6,748 nt of DNA from Acidobacteriota bacterium (GCA_017860085.1 JAFNAJ010000292.1:1-6748); one strand, 5' to 3'; shown: positions 1 through 6,047, counted from the first letter of the stretch. Numbers and translations are program-made. Notes: generated from the letters alone by a model not told the origin.

Positions 1-865
1 GATGGACGCCGCGCACCGCTTCGACGAGGGTCGCGGGATCAAGTTCGAGACATTCGCGGAGCGGCGTGTTCGTGGGGCCATGATCGACGCGCTCAGGCGG
101 GATGCGTGGCCGCGCGGCGTGCGTCGCATGCGGCGAGAACTCGAGGCCGCGCGGGAGCAGCTGCGCCGCGAGATGGGCTGCGAGCCGTCGCTGTCGGACC
201 TGGCGGCGCGCGTGGGCGCCGACGAGGCACAGCTCGGTCGCGCCATCGTGCGGATCAACACGATCGAATCGACCTCGCCGCTCACGGCGGCCGAGGGGAC
301 CGACGAGTCGACGCTGCCGGCCGTGCTGGCGCCGCCCGAGTGCCCGGCGCCGGATCGTCTCTGCGAGCAGCGCGAGGTTCGCGACCGCGTGCGCATGGCG
401 ATCGCGACGCTGCCGCCGCGCGACCAGCGCATCCTCGGCCTCTACTACTACGACGAGGTCACGATGAAGGAGATTGGCGCCGAGATTGGCGTCAACGAAT
501 CGCGGGTTTCGCAGCTGCACGCGCGGGCCGTTGAGCGCCTGCGCGGGTTGCTGGCCAGCACCGACGGTCCGGTTCGCGCTGCGGAGGTGGTGGCGTTCGA
601 AGATGCCGCGCGGCAGCGGCGCATGGCTCATCCAGGCGTCGACGCGGAGCGCTGGTCGCAGGTCGAGTCGTCGCCGGCCGTCGTGCTGGCCTACCCGAGC
701 ACGCCGCGCGCCAGTCGCAGCAGATCGGCGAGCCGGAAGGGCTTGGCAAGCCAGGGACAGCCGCTTTCTTCGAGGAACCGCTCGGCCTCGGTGCCCACGA
801 CGTCGCCGGTGACGAAGATGACGCGACGCGCCAGCTCGGGCGAGCGAGCGGCGATGGCCCGGTAG
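1..865 (+). CDS. fliA: RNA polymerase sigma-28 factor (FliA/WhiG type), 5'-truncated by window edge
   Basis: Alternative sigma factor that directs core RNA polymerase, in the FliA family usually to flagellar, motility and chemotaxis promoters. The visible part starts inside region 2: RFDEGRGIKFETFA followed by RRVRGAMIDALRRDAWPRGVRR matches the family pattern (RFDxxRGxKFxTYAxxRIRGAxxDxLR). Region 3 follows at about visible residues 43-95 (EPSLSDLAARVGADEAQL). Region 4 lies at about 121-185, with LPPRDQRILGLYYYDE and the helix-turn-helix MKEIGAEIGVNESRVSQLH, which is typical of sigma-28. The ATG at position 2 lies inside region 2, so the real start is upstream of the window. Oddity: after region 4, where FliA proteins normally end, the frame stays open for about 100 more residues, and the last 57 are read antisense to the receiver domain of the converging kinase gene. 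WhiG or another sigma-70 group 3 member is possible. The family call is firm; a motility role is inferred from family only, as no flagellar gene is visible. Confidence 0.9.
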   Translation, partial: MDAAHRFDEGRGIKFETFAERRVRGAMIDALRRDAWPRGVRRMRRELEAAREQLRREMGCEPSLSDLAARVGADEAQLGRAIVRINTIESTSPLTAAEGTDESTLPAVLAPPECPAPDRLCEQREVRDRVRMAIATLPPRDQRILGLYYYDEVTMKEIGAEIGVNESRVSQLHARAVERLRGLLASTDGPVRAAEVVAFEDAARQRRMAHPGVDAERWSQVESSPAVVLAYPSTPRASRSRSASRKGLASQGQPLSSRNRSASVPTTSPVTKMTRRASSGERAAMAR

Positions 866-2235
866 AACGCGGGCCCGTCGACCCGCGGCATGCGCAGGTC
901 GCAGATCACGAGGTCGTAGGTCTTGTTCTCGACGCGGGTGAGGGCCTCGGCGCCGTCACCCGCGCGCTCCACCAGGAAACCCGCATCGGTCAAGGCGTCG
1001 GCGACGGCCGAGGCGAGAGCCGCCTCGTCTTCCACCACCAGCACCGCGGCGCCAGCCCCCACCTGCTCCAGCACGGGCGCCGCCTTCCGGGTCGTGGCCT
1101 GGAGCGGCGCGACGCCGGTTGGCAGCGCAATCACGAACGCCGCGCCCCCCTCGGGCCGCGATTGGGCGGCAATCGTCCCGCCATGCTCCTCGACGATGGC
1201 GTACGCGACGCTCAGCCCGAGGCCAGTGCCCTGACCGACCTCCTTCGTGGTGAAGAACGGATCGAAGATCCGCGGCATCACGTCCTCGGACACGCCAGGG
1301 CCATCGTCGGCCACCTCGATGGCGACCGCGTCGCGCGTCGAGTCTTGCCACGTGCGGATGACGAGCGTGCCCCGCCCGTGCGAGGTGATCATGGCCTGCT
1401 CGGCGTTGATCACCAGGTTCAGCAGGACCTGCTGCAGCTGGTGGGGATCGGCAAAGACCGGAGGCAGGCCGACGGCGAGCCCCTCGATGACCGAGATGTT
1501 GGCCACGCGCTGCTCGTACTGGCGCAGCGCCAGCGTATCGCGGACCACCTCGTTGACGTCGACCATCGCCCGCGTGGTCTGTCGCTTGCGCGCGAACGTC
1601 AGCAGGTTGCGTACGATCTTCGCCGCGCGCTCGGCCTCACCGAGAATGGCCTCGAGTCCACGCTTGATCGTGGCGTCGGCCGGGAGGCGTGCCAGCCGCT
1701 CCGCACTGGCCAGGATGGTCGCCAGCGGGTTGTTGAGCTCGTGCGCCACGCCGGAGATGGTCTGACCCAGGGAGGCCAGCTTCTCGGCTTGCACCAGCTG
1801 GTTGTAGAGCTCGCGCGCCTGGTCGTCGAGCCGCCGGCGCTCGCTGACGTCGCGCAGCAGAGCAAACAGGCGCAAGCCATCGCCTGAGGCGAGAGCCTCC
1901 GCGTGGGCCGTGATCTCGATCCACACCGGGGTGGAGTCGGCGCGACGAAGCCGCAGAAGGTGATCGCGCAGGAAGAGATCGCGCGACAACAGGGTCATGA
2001 GCCCGTCGCGCCCCTGTGGGTCGACGAACCGCGACGGGTCGAGCGGCCTCACGTCGGCATCGGGCGTCTCGGGCGCGTGGCCGAGCATCAGCTTCAGGTG
2101 GGGACTGACGGCAATGGTCAGATCGCCGTCGGCTCGAAGGTCGCCGACGAAAAGCCCCTGCTGGAGGGTGTCGAAGAGCCGCGCCAGGGCCTCCGTGTCT
2201 CGCGGGCCGACTGGTGGAGAGGAGCCAGGGGACAT
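691..2235 (-). CDS. Hybrid sensor histidine kinase: PAS - HisKA - HATPase_c - receiver
   Basis: Cytoplasmic sensor kinase with its own C-terminal receiver, 514 aa from the chosen ATG (2233-2235). A PAS-like sensor covers about residues 15-135 (QQGLFVGDLRADGD near the start, LLRDVSERRR at the end). The dimerisation/phosphoacceptor helix contains SLGQTISGVAHELNNPLA with phospho-His165. The ATPase domain has the N box LLNLVINAEQA (Asn277), the G1 box VADDGPGV (Asp311), DPFFTTK and the G2 box GQGTGLGLS. The receiver at about 396-514 has acidic Glu402/Asp403, phospho-Asp446 in VICDLRMP, Thr476 and Lys498 in LAKPF. All catalytic residues are present. No transmembrane segment is visible, so the input is probably intracellular. 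The frame is open back to 2346, but those 37 extra codons lie mostly in a repeat element (2268-2395), so the internal ATG, after which the PAS region begins, is preferred. No good Shine-Dalgarno precedes it; a -10-like TAGAGT lies 10 nt upstream. No partner response regulator is adjacent. The ligand is unknown. Confidence 0.93.
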   Translation of the reverse strand: MSPGSSPPVGPRDTEALARLFDTLQQGLFVGDLRADGDLTIAVSPHLKLMLGHAPETPDADVRPLDPSRFVDPQGRDGLMTLLSRDLFLRDHLLRLRRADSTPVWIEITAHAEALASGDGLRLFALLRDVSERRRLDDQARELYNQLVQAEKLASLGQTISGVAHELNNPLATILASAERLARLPADATIKRGLEAILGEAERAAKIVRNLLTFARKRQTTRAMVDVNEVVRDTLALRQYEQRVANISVIEGLAVGLPPVFADPHQLQQVLLNLVINAEQAMITSHGRGTLVIRTWQDSTRDAVAIEVADDGPGVSEDVMPRIFDPFFTTKEVGQGTGLGLSVAYAIVEEHGGTIAAQSRPEGGAAFVIALPTGVAPLQATTRKAAPVLEQVGAGAAVLVVEDEAALASAVADALTDAGFLVERAGDGAEALTRVENKTYDLVICDLRMPRVDGPAFYRAIAARSPELARRVIFVTGDVVGTEAERFLEESGCPWLAKPFRLADLLRLARGVLG

Positions 2236-2245
2236 CTGGAGAGGA

Positions 2246-2276
2246 ACTCTACCACCAGCCCAAACCCTGGGGTCAG
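2246..2276 (-). promoter_or_regulatory. Possible kinase promoter, -35 borrowed from the repeat end
   Basis: On the minus strand, CTGACC (2276-2271; 4 of 6 matches to TTGACA) lies inside the outer end of the inverted repeat. After 19 bp comes TAGAGT (2251-2246; 4 of 6 matches to TATAAT). The -10-like box ends 10 nt before the kinase ATG, which would give a leaderless or nearly leaderless transcript. The boxes are weak and the spacing is long, so this is tentative. Confidence 0.25.
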
Positions 2277-2395
2277 ATCTTGATTTACTGCACGACGCTC
2301 GCCTGAACGCCTGCGGAGCCCGTGAGGCCGGCGGGAAACGGCGCATGGTGGCGGTTTTGAATGGACGTCGTGCAGCAAATCAAGATCTGACCCCA
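2268..2395. repeat. 128-bp inverted-repeat (MITE/REP-like) element with 30-bp ends
   Basis: The arms at 2268-2297 and 2366-2395 are reverse complements at 29 of 30 positions; the one difference is the A at 2287. Both begin TGGGGTCAGATCTTGATTT when read inward from their outer ends. The arms enclose a 68-bp spacer with no gene. The element fills most of the gap between the divergent kinase and transporter genes, ending 32 bp from the kinase ATG and 12 bp from the transporter GTG. It has no stop codon in the kinase frame on the minus strand or in the transporter frame on the plus strand, so both flanking genes appear N-terminally extended through it. No target-site duplication is visible next to the TGGGG...CCCCA ends. 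Structure and position are seen directly. That it is a mobile, non-autonomous element (for example mobilised by an IS200-like/RAYT transposase encoded elsewhere) is inference. A folded regulatory hairpin is the alternative. Confidence 0.85.
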
Positions 2396-2399
2396 TACT
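2394..2399 (+). promoter_or_regulatory. Weak -10-like box just before the transporter start
   Basis: CATACT (4 of 6 matches to TATAAT) straddles the right end of the inverted repeat and ends 8 nt before the preferred GTG start at 2408. No good -35 lies at the right distance, and no Shine-Dalgarno sequence is present between the box and the start. It is listed because the same arrangement recurs at other starts in this window. Confidence 0.2.
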
Positions 2400-2407
2400 C
2401 AGTTGTG

Positions 2408-3349
2408 GTGTCGCCTGCGTCTCCGCCCCGCTCTGCCTACCTCGCCTGGGCGACGATCTGCGTCGTCTGGGGCACGACGTACCTTGCCATCAAGCTGGCG
2501 CTCGACACGATTCCCCCGTTTCTCATGGGTGGCCTGCGCTACACGATTGCCGGTGGCGTGCTCGCCGCGTATCTCGCCGCCCGTGGCCAGCGCCTGCCAC
2601 CACGCGCCGAGTGGCGCGCGTTCGCGCTCATCGGCCTCCTCATGCTGGGCTTCGGCAATGGGGGCGTCGTGCTGGCCGAGCAATGGGTGCCGAGCGGCCT
2701 GGCCGCTGTCGTCATTGCCACGTCGCCGTTCTGGATGGTCGGTCTCGATGCGCTGCTGTCCGGGGGCGAGCGCCTGCGGGCCCGGCAACTGTCTGGCCTC
2801 GCGATTGGCTTTGTGGGCATCGTCATCCTCGTGGGTCCCGACCTCGTCCTCGACACCGGCAGCCGTCGGGCCACCGCGGCGGGCATCGTCGCGCTCCAAC
2901 TTGCTTGCGCGGGGTGGGCACTCGGCACCGCGTACAGCCGGCGCAAGGCCCCGCATGTCGAGCCCATGCCCGCTGCGGCCCTCCAGATGCTCTTCGGCGG
3001 CGCGTTCATGCTGCTTGCCGGCACCGCATTCGGCGAGTGGGCCCATTTGAGGATCACGCCGAGCGGGTCGTTGCTGCTCCTGTATCTCGCCCTCTTCGGC
3101 GCCGTGGCCGGATTCGTTGCGTACCTTCACGCGCTGCGCCACCTGCCGGTCGCGTTCGTTTCGCTCTATGCGTACGTCAACCCTGTCATCGCCGTGGCGC
3201 TCGGCACGTGGCTGCTCGCCGAGCCGTTCAACCGGCGCATGGCAATCGCCATCGCCGCGGTGCTGCTCGGCATGACCGTCGTGTCGATGCGGCCACGCGC
3301 GCAGACGATCGAGCGCGAGGCTGGTGCCGGTGCGGCCGCCGACCGCTGA
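2408..3349 (+). CDS. EamA/DMT-superfamily transporter (RhaT/YedA-like), 10 TM
   Basis: Inner-membrane permease of the drug/metabolite transporter superfamily, 313 aa, a normal length for the two-EamA-repeat type. The first repeat opens with AYLAWATICVVWGTTYLAIK and continues with IPPFLMGGLRYTIAGG, both typical EamA signatures. Hydrophobic segments lie at roughly residues 10-30, 37-57, 69-90, 94-115, 128-146, 157-175, 189-209, 219-239, 248-268 and 276-294. The second repeat includes LYAYVNPVIAVALGTWLLAEP, the conserved Pro/Glu region of the family. The frame is open far upstream, but codons before about 2400 lie in the inverted repeat and the kinase antisense region. GTG at 2408 (or the adjacent GTG at 2405) fits the family N-terminus best. 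Substrate unknown: family members export amino acids, metabolites or drugs. The nuclease gene follows after 14 bp, suggesting an operon. Confidence 0.92.
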   Translation: MSPASPPRSAYLAWATICVVWGTTYLAIKLALDTIPPFLMGGLRYTIAGGVLAAYLAARGQRLPPRAEWRAFALIGLLMLGFGNGGVVLAEQWVPSGLAAVVIATSPFWMVGLDALLSGGERLRARQLSGLAIGFVGIVILVGPDLVLDTGSRRATAAGIVALQLACAGWALGTAYSRRKAPHVEPMPAAALQMLFGGAFMLLAGTAFGEWAHLRITPSGSLLLLYLALFGAVAGFVAYLHALRHLPVAFVSLYAYVNPVIAVALGTWLLAEPFNRRMAIAIAAVLLGMTVVSMRPRAQTIEREAGAGAAADR

Positions 3350-3352
3350 GGT
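3347..3352 (+). promoter_or_regulatory. Candidate Shine-Dalgarno for the YhaM-like gene, overlapping the transporter stop
   Basis: TGAGGT contains the transporter's TGA stop and a GAGG-type ribosome-binding core, 11 nt before the ATG at 3364. It favours this ATG and translational coupling of the two genes. The overlapping bases TATGCT (3352-3357) also resemble a -10 box ending 6 nt before the ATG, so a separate leaderless start is the competing reading. Confidence 0.4.
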
Positions 3353-3363
3353 ATGCTTCGCGT

Positions 3364-4350
3364 ATGGCCAGGCTTTCGAAGATCAAGGACCTGTCGCCGG
3401 AGTCGAGCGGATCGGGGTTCTTCCTCTGCGCGAGGAAGGAAGTACGGCAGGCGAAGAACGGCGAACCGTTCCTCGCGCTGGTGCTGCAGGACGCGACCGG
3501 TGAGATCCCGGCCAAGGTGTTTGGCGCCGACGCCGCCCAGTCTCGAGACCAGTTCGAGGCCGGTGAGTTCGTCGCCGTGGAGGCACGCGCCAACCTCTAC
3601 CAGGGACGCACAGAACTCATCCTCAGCCGCATCCGGCGCGTCAGCCCAGCGCAGGATCGCCAGCACGGTTTTCGCGAAGAGGACTGCGTGCCCTCGGCGC
3701 CCCGATCGATCGACGAGATGTGGGCCGAGCTCCAGGCGCGGATCGCGGGGGTGAGCGATCCGGCCATTCGCGTGCTGCTGTCACGGATTGCCGCCGACCA
3801 CGAGGACCGCCTGCGCGTCTGGCCCGCGGCCCTCACGGTGCACCACGCCTACCGGGGCGGGCTGCTGGAGCACGTGCTGCAGATTGCGAGGAACGTCGAG
3901 GCGCTTGGTCGCGCTTACGACGCCAACCTCGACATGCTGTTTGCCGGTGCCGTGCTTCACGACATCGGCAAGCTCCGCGAGCTCGACTACGACAGCGTGC
4001 CCGTCTACTCGCGCGAGGGCAACCTGGTGGGGCACATCGGCATCGGCCTGATGACGGTGCGGGACGCGGCGGCAGGCATCAGCGGCCTGAGCGACGAGCG
4101 CCGCCTCGAGATCGAGCACCTGGTCGCGTCACACCACGGCTCGCGCGAACTGGGCTCGCCCGTCGAGCCCATGACGCTCGAGGCGTTCATTCTCGCGATG
4201 GCCGACGACCTCGATGCCAAGGTGCACCAGGTGCGCAAACACATCGCCACCGACGAGAACGACGGCGACTTCACGTCGTATCACGCGCGCCTGAAGCGCG
4301 TGCTGCTCAAGCCGTCGCCGACCAAGCCCGCAGCCGATCGCGAAGGCTGA
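3364..4350 (+). CDS. yhaM: YhaM-type 3'-5' exoribonuclease (OB-fold + HD domain)
   Basis: Predicted cytoplasmic metal-dependent exonuclease of the YhaM/CBF1 family, which trims single-stranded RNA (and DNA) from the 3' end. Length is 328 aa against about 314 for Bacillus YhaM. The N-terminal OB-fold nucleic-acid-binding domain spans about residues 12-100 (FFLCARKEVRQAKNGEPFLA, then LQDATGEIPAKVFG and GEFVAVEARANLYQGRTEL). A linker leads to the HD domain at about 150-295. Its candidate metal ligands are His161 and His170 in HHAYRGGLLEH, His199-Asp200 in LHDIGK, His224 in LVGHIGIG, His257/258 in ASHHGS and Asp281/282 in MADDLDAK. All expected HD motifs are intact. The ATG is supported by a GAGG-type site overlapping the upstream stop. 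The last codons and stop lie in the first copy of a 25-bp tandem duplication. The family call is strong; the cellular RNA targets are not known from sequence. Confidence 0.93.
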   Translation: MARLSKIKDLSPESSGSGFFLCARKEVRQAKNGEPFLALVLQDATGEIPAKVFGADAAQSRDQFEAGEFVAVEARANLYQGRTELILSRIRRVSPAQDRQHGFREEDCVPSAPRSIDEMWAELQARIAGVSDPAIRVLLSRIAADHEDRLRVWPAALTVHHAYRGGLLEHVLQIARNVEALGRAYDANLDMLFAGAVLHDIGKLRELDYDSVPVYSREGNLVGHIGIGLMTVRDAAAGISGLSDERRLEIEHLVASHHGSRELGSPVEPMTLEAFILAMADDLDAKVHQVRKHIATDENDGDFTSYHARLKRVLLKPSPTKPAADREG

Positions 4351-4376
4351 ACCCGCAGCCGATCGCGAAGGCTGAA
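4327..4376 (+). repeat. Perfect 25-bp tandem duplication across the nuclease stop codon
   Basis: Copies at 4327-4351 and 4352-4376 are identical, each running from CCCGCAGCC to AAGGCTGAA. The first copy encodes the last residues and TGA stop of the YhaM-like gene; the second is non-coding. Each copy contains CAGCC-(9 nt)-GGCTG, able to form a 5-bp stem. Confidence 0.9.
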
Positions 4377-4408
4377 GGCCGGCCGCCAGGGGCTGCAGCC
4401 TACGGCTG
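4331..4408. terminator. Possible bidirectional hairpin cluster between convergent genes
   Basis: Three successive CAGCC...GGCTG stem-loops lie here: 4331-4349 (9-nt loop), 4356-4374 (9-nt loop) and 4396-4408 (3-nt loop, spanning the WbsX stop codon). They sit where the plus-strand nuclease and minus-strand WbsX transcripts meet, a natural place for a shared terminator. No T-run follows on either strand, so this is not a canonical intrinsic terminator. A hairpin-type or Rho-assisted terminator is a guess from position and structure. Confidence 0.3.
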
Positions 4409-5488
4409 ATGCGTCAGGTTTCGGCGAAGCTCCTCGAGGAAGGCCCGGCCCCATCTCCTGTCCGGCTCGAGATAGTTGCCTTCCGCCCACTCGTTCCAGC
4501 TCCGGATGAAGATGATCCGCTCCTGCGCCGGATGATGAGCCGTGATCTCGAGCGCTCGCCTGACCTGCTCCCCGAAGAGGGCCGGATGGTGACCGAGGTA
4601 GAGATTGCCCCTGCGTCCGACCCGCGGCGTGTTGTCCCAATTCGGCACGATCGACGGGAGCGACCGCTCGCCCGCGACGCTGAACGGGATGTACTTCGAG
4701 AACCGCGAGTAGAGGAAGATCGTCGGAAAGAAGCCCACTCGCTCGAGCAGCCTCGACGCAAGCAGGTCCGGGGCGAAGGGCTCCGCAGCCCGCCGAGCGG
4801 CGATCGGAAACAGCGTCCACGGCGCGACGGCGTCGAAGCCGTTTGCGGAGGCGCGCCACGGGGCCCTGGAGTCGCTCGACTGGCCGACGAGGTAGAGGCC
4901 AGGGAGGCCGCTCTGCGCGGCCAGCGACCGCCAGAGCTCGGCGAAGCGTGCGGCGCTCGGCAGTCGGTCGGGTCGATAGACGAAGAACACCGGGCGTCCG
5001 TCCACGGTCAGGTACTTCCGGTCGTGCAACCACGGCTCGAGGCACGCGAAGTGGCGCCGGTGGTCGTCGTCCCCGGGATAGGTCTGCTCGATCAACACGC
5101 GACGAGGCGCGCCAATCCACCTGCCGCCCCACGATTCGTTCGCCCACCCCAGGCAGAGCCCAATCGGCAGGTCGGGTGACGCGAAGAACAGCTCCACAAC
5201 GCGGTCGAGCATGCGTCGGCCGGCGAACCAGTAGTGCCAGAAGCAGAACGCCGACACGCCGTGCGCGGCCGCGAGATCAGCCTGGTGGTGTCGCGTGTCC
5301 TCGAGGCGCAGGTCGTAGAAGCCCAACTCGCCGGGCAGTCGGGGCTGGTCGTGCCCCGGGAAGAGCCTCGACGCGCGCGCGACGTTCGTCCACTCGGTGA
5401 AGCCGTCGCCCCACCATTCGTTGTTCTCGGGAATGGGGTGGAACTGGGGCAGGTAGAACGCCACCGCGCGGGCAGGGTACTCGGTCAC
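4400..5488 (-). CDS. WbsX-family / glycoside hydrolase 99-like protein
   Basis: Member of the WbsX group (Glyco_tran_WbsX, GH99-like TIM-barrel proteins), often found in O-antigen or exopolysaccharide clusters and annotated either as glycosyltransferase or as glycan hydrolase. The 362-aa protein has the family hallmarks in order: AFYLPQFHPIPENNEWWG then DGFTEW (about 10-33), AFCFWHYWF (80-88), GWANESWGGRW (114-124), DGRPVFFVYRPD (163-174), and the C-terminal FIRSWNEWAEGNYLEPD (327-343). The clustered Trp, Glu and Asp residues are candidates for the sugar-binding and catalytic site. The frame is open much further upstream, to 6232, but that part is out of frame over the FabZ-like gene. The GTG at 5488 is chosen because the conserved domain starts right after it and GAAGGT lies 9 nt upstream. 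No signal peptide is visible, so a cytoplasmic location is likely. It lies 50 bp downstream of the FabZ-like gene, probably in one transcript. Substrate unknown. Confidence 0.9.
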   Translation of the reverse strand: MTEYPARAVAFYLPQFHPIPENNEWWGDGFTEWTNVARASRLFPGHDQPRLPGELGFYDLRLEDTRHHQADLAAAHGVSAFCFWHYWFAGRRMLDRVVELFFASPDLPIGLCLGWANESWGGRWIGAPRRVLIEQTYPGDDDHRRHFACLEPWLHDRKYLTVDGRPVFFVYRPDRLPSAARFAELWRSLAAQSGLPGLYLVGQSSDSRAPWRASANGFDAVAPWTLFPIAARRAAEPFAPDLLASRLLERVGFFPTIFLYSRFSKYIPFSVAGERSLPSIVPNWDNTPRVGRRGNLYLGHHPALFGEQVRRALEITAHHPAQERIIFIRSWNEWAEGNYLEPDRRWGRAFLEELRRNLTHQP

Positions 5489-5497
5489 AAGCGCAGC

Positions 5498-5503
5498 ACC
5501 TTC
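5498..5503 (-). promoter_or_regulatory. Shine-Dalgarno deciding the WbsX GTG start
   Basis: On the minus strand GAAGGT ends 9 nt before the GTG at 5488-5486. It is the best ribosome-binding match near the start of the conserved domain and supports GTG initiation over the longer open frame. Confidence 0.5.
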
Positions 5504-5538
5504 GGTCCCCCGGTCGTGGGCCTGTGCAGTGTCGGACC

Positions 5539-6030
5539 TCAGGCCCGGCCACCGGGCCGCACGTGCCCGGGGCGCGCTCCGTCTCCCTGGGCGCCGAGCG
5601 CAAAGGTCATCGTACCCTCGGCGACCACCTCGGAGCCGACTCGCGCGATGCCCCTGAGCACGCCCATCCGGCTGCGCAGGCGCACGACGGTCGCCTCGAT
5701 CTCGACGACATCGCCCGGGTGCACGGGCTTGCGGTAGCGCACGCGCTCGATGCCCATGAAGTAGATGAGCTTCTCCCGGTTCTCGGGCTTGGCCAGGATC
5801 ATGATGGCCCCCACCTGGGCCACGGCTTCCGTGAGCACGGTGAAGGGCAGCGAAGGCGCGTCGCCCGCCTGGTGGCTCAGGTAGCGTTCGTTCCTCGTCA
5901 CGGCCTTGATCCCGACGATGCGCTTGTCGGGCTCGAAGGCAGTGATGCGATCGACGAGCAGGAACGGATAGCGGTGAGGGAGAATCCGCTCGATGGCGGC
6001 GTAGTCGAGAGGCAGCGTCAGCGAGTCCAT
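5539..6030 (-). CDS. fabZ: FabZ-like 3-hydroxyacyl-ACP dehydratase (hotdog fold) with altered active-site motif
   Basis: Hotdog-fold dehydratase of the FabZ type, which removes water from 3-hydroxyacyl-ACP in fatty acid synthesis in the cytoplasm. Length is 163 aa; FabZ is usually 140-155, and the excess is a Gly/Arg-rich tail after about residue 147. The N-terminal signature ILPHRYPFLLVDRI (16-29) is textbook FabZ. The central helix has TEAVAQVGAIMI with Glu68, the expected catalytic acid. The C-terminal half (FMGIERVRYRKPVHPGDVVE, then VAEGTMTFAL) also matches. Oddity: the usual GHFPGxPxxPG segment reads SHQAGDAPSLPF. A histidine (His53) is kept, but its neighbours differ and it lies 15 rather than 14 residues before the Glu. 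The ATG at 6030 is used because the conserved N-terminus starts just after it; no strong Shine-Dalgarno is visible. The gene is not beside lpxD or lpxA, where fabZ often sits, but upstream of a WbsX gene. A specialised acyl-ACP dehydratase paralogue is a real alternative to housekeeping FabZ. Confidence 0.85.
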   Translation of the reverse strand: MDSLTLPLDYAAIERILPHRYPFLLVDRITAFEPDKRIVGIKAVTRNERYLSHQAGDAPSLPFTVLTEAVAQVGAIMILAKPENREKLIYFMGIERVRYRKPVHPGDVVEIEATVVRLRSRMGVLRGIARVGSEVVAEGTMTFALGAQGDGARPGHVRPGGRA

Positions 6031-6047
6031 GTTCCCTGGGGCGCCGC

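Noticed and set aside
1162..1887. Plus-strand open frame of 241 codons opposite the kinase
   Set aside because: It lies wholly antisense to the HisKA/HATPase coding region, has low-complexity composition and no recognisable domain. Long antisense frames are expected in GC-rich genes.
2268..2395. Integron attC site as an explanation of the palindrome
   Set aside because: The outer ends (TGGGG...CCCCA) lack the RYYYAAC/GTTRRRY core sites, and there is no gene-cassette arrangement or integrase.
2268..2395. Intrinsic terminator at the palindrome
   Set aside because: The flanking genes diverge from it, so no coding transcript is known to end here, and neither side has a T-run after the stem.
2399..3142. 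Minus-strand open frame of 247 codons opposite the transporter
   Set aside because: It is rich in charged residues and is the antisense image of hydrophobic EamA codons; no motif was recognised.
2611..3363. 251-codon upstream extension of the YhaM-like gene
   Set aside because: The extension lies out of frame over the transporter and is Arg-rich. The OB-fold begins just after the ATG at 3364, which has a ribosome-binding core upstream.
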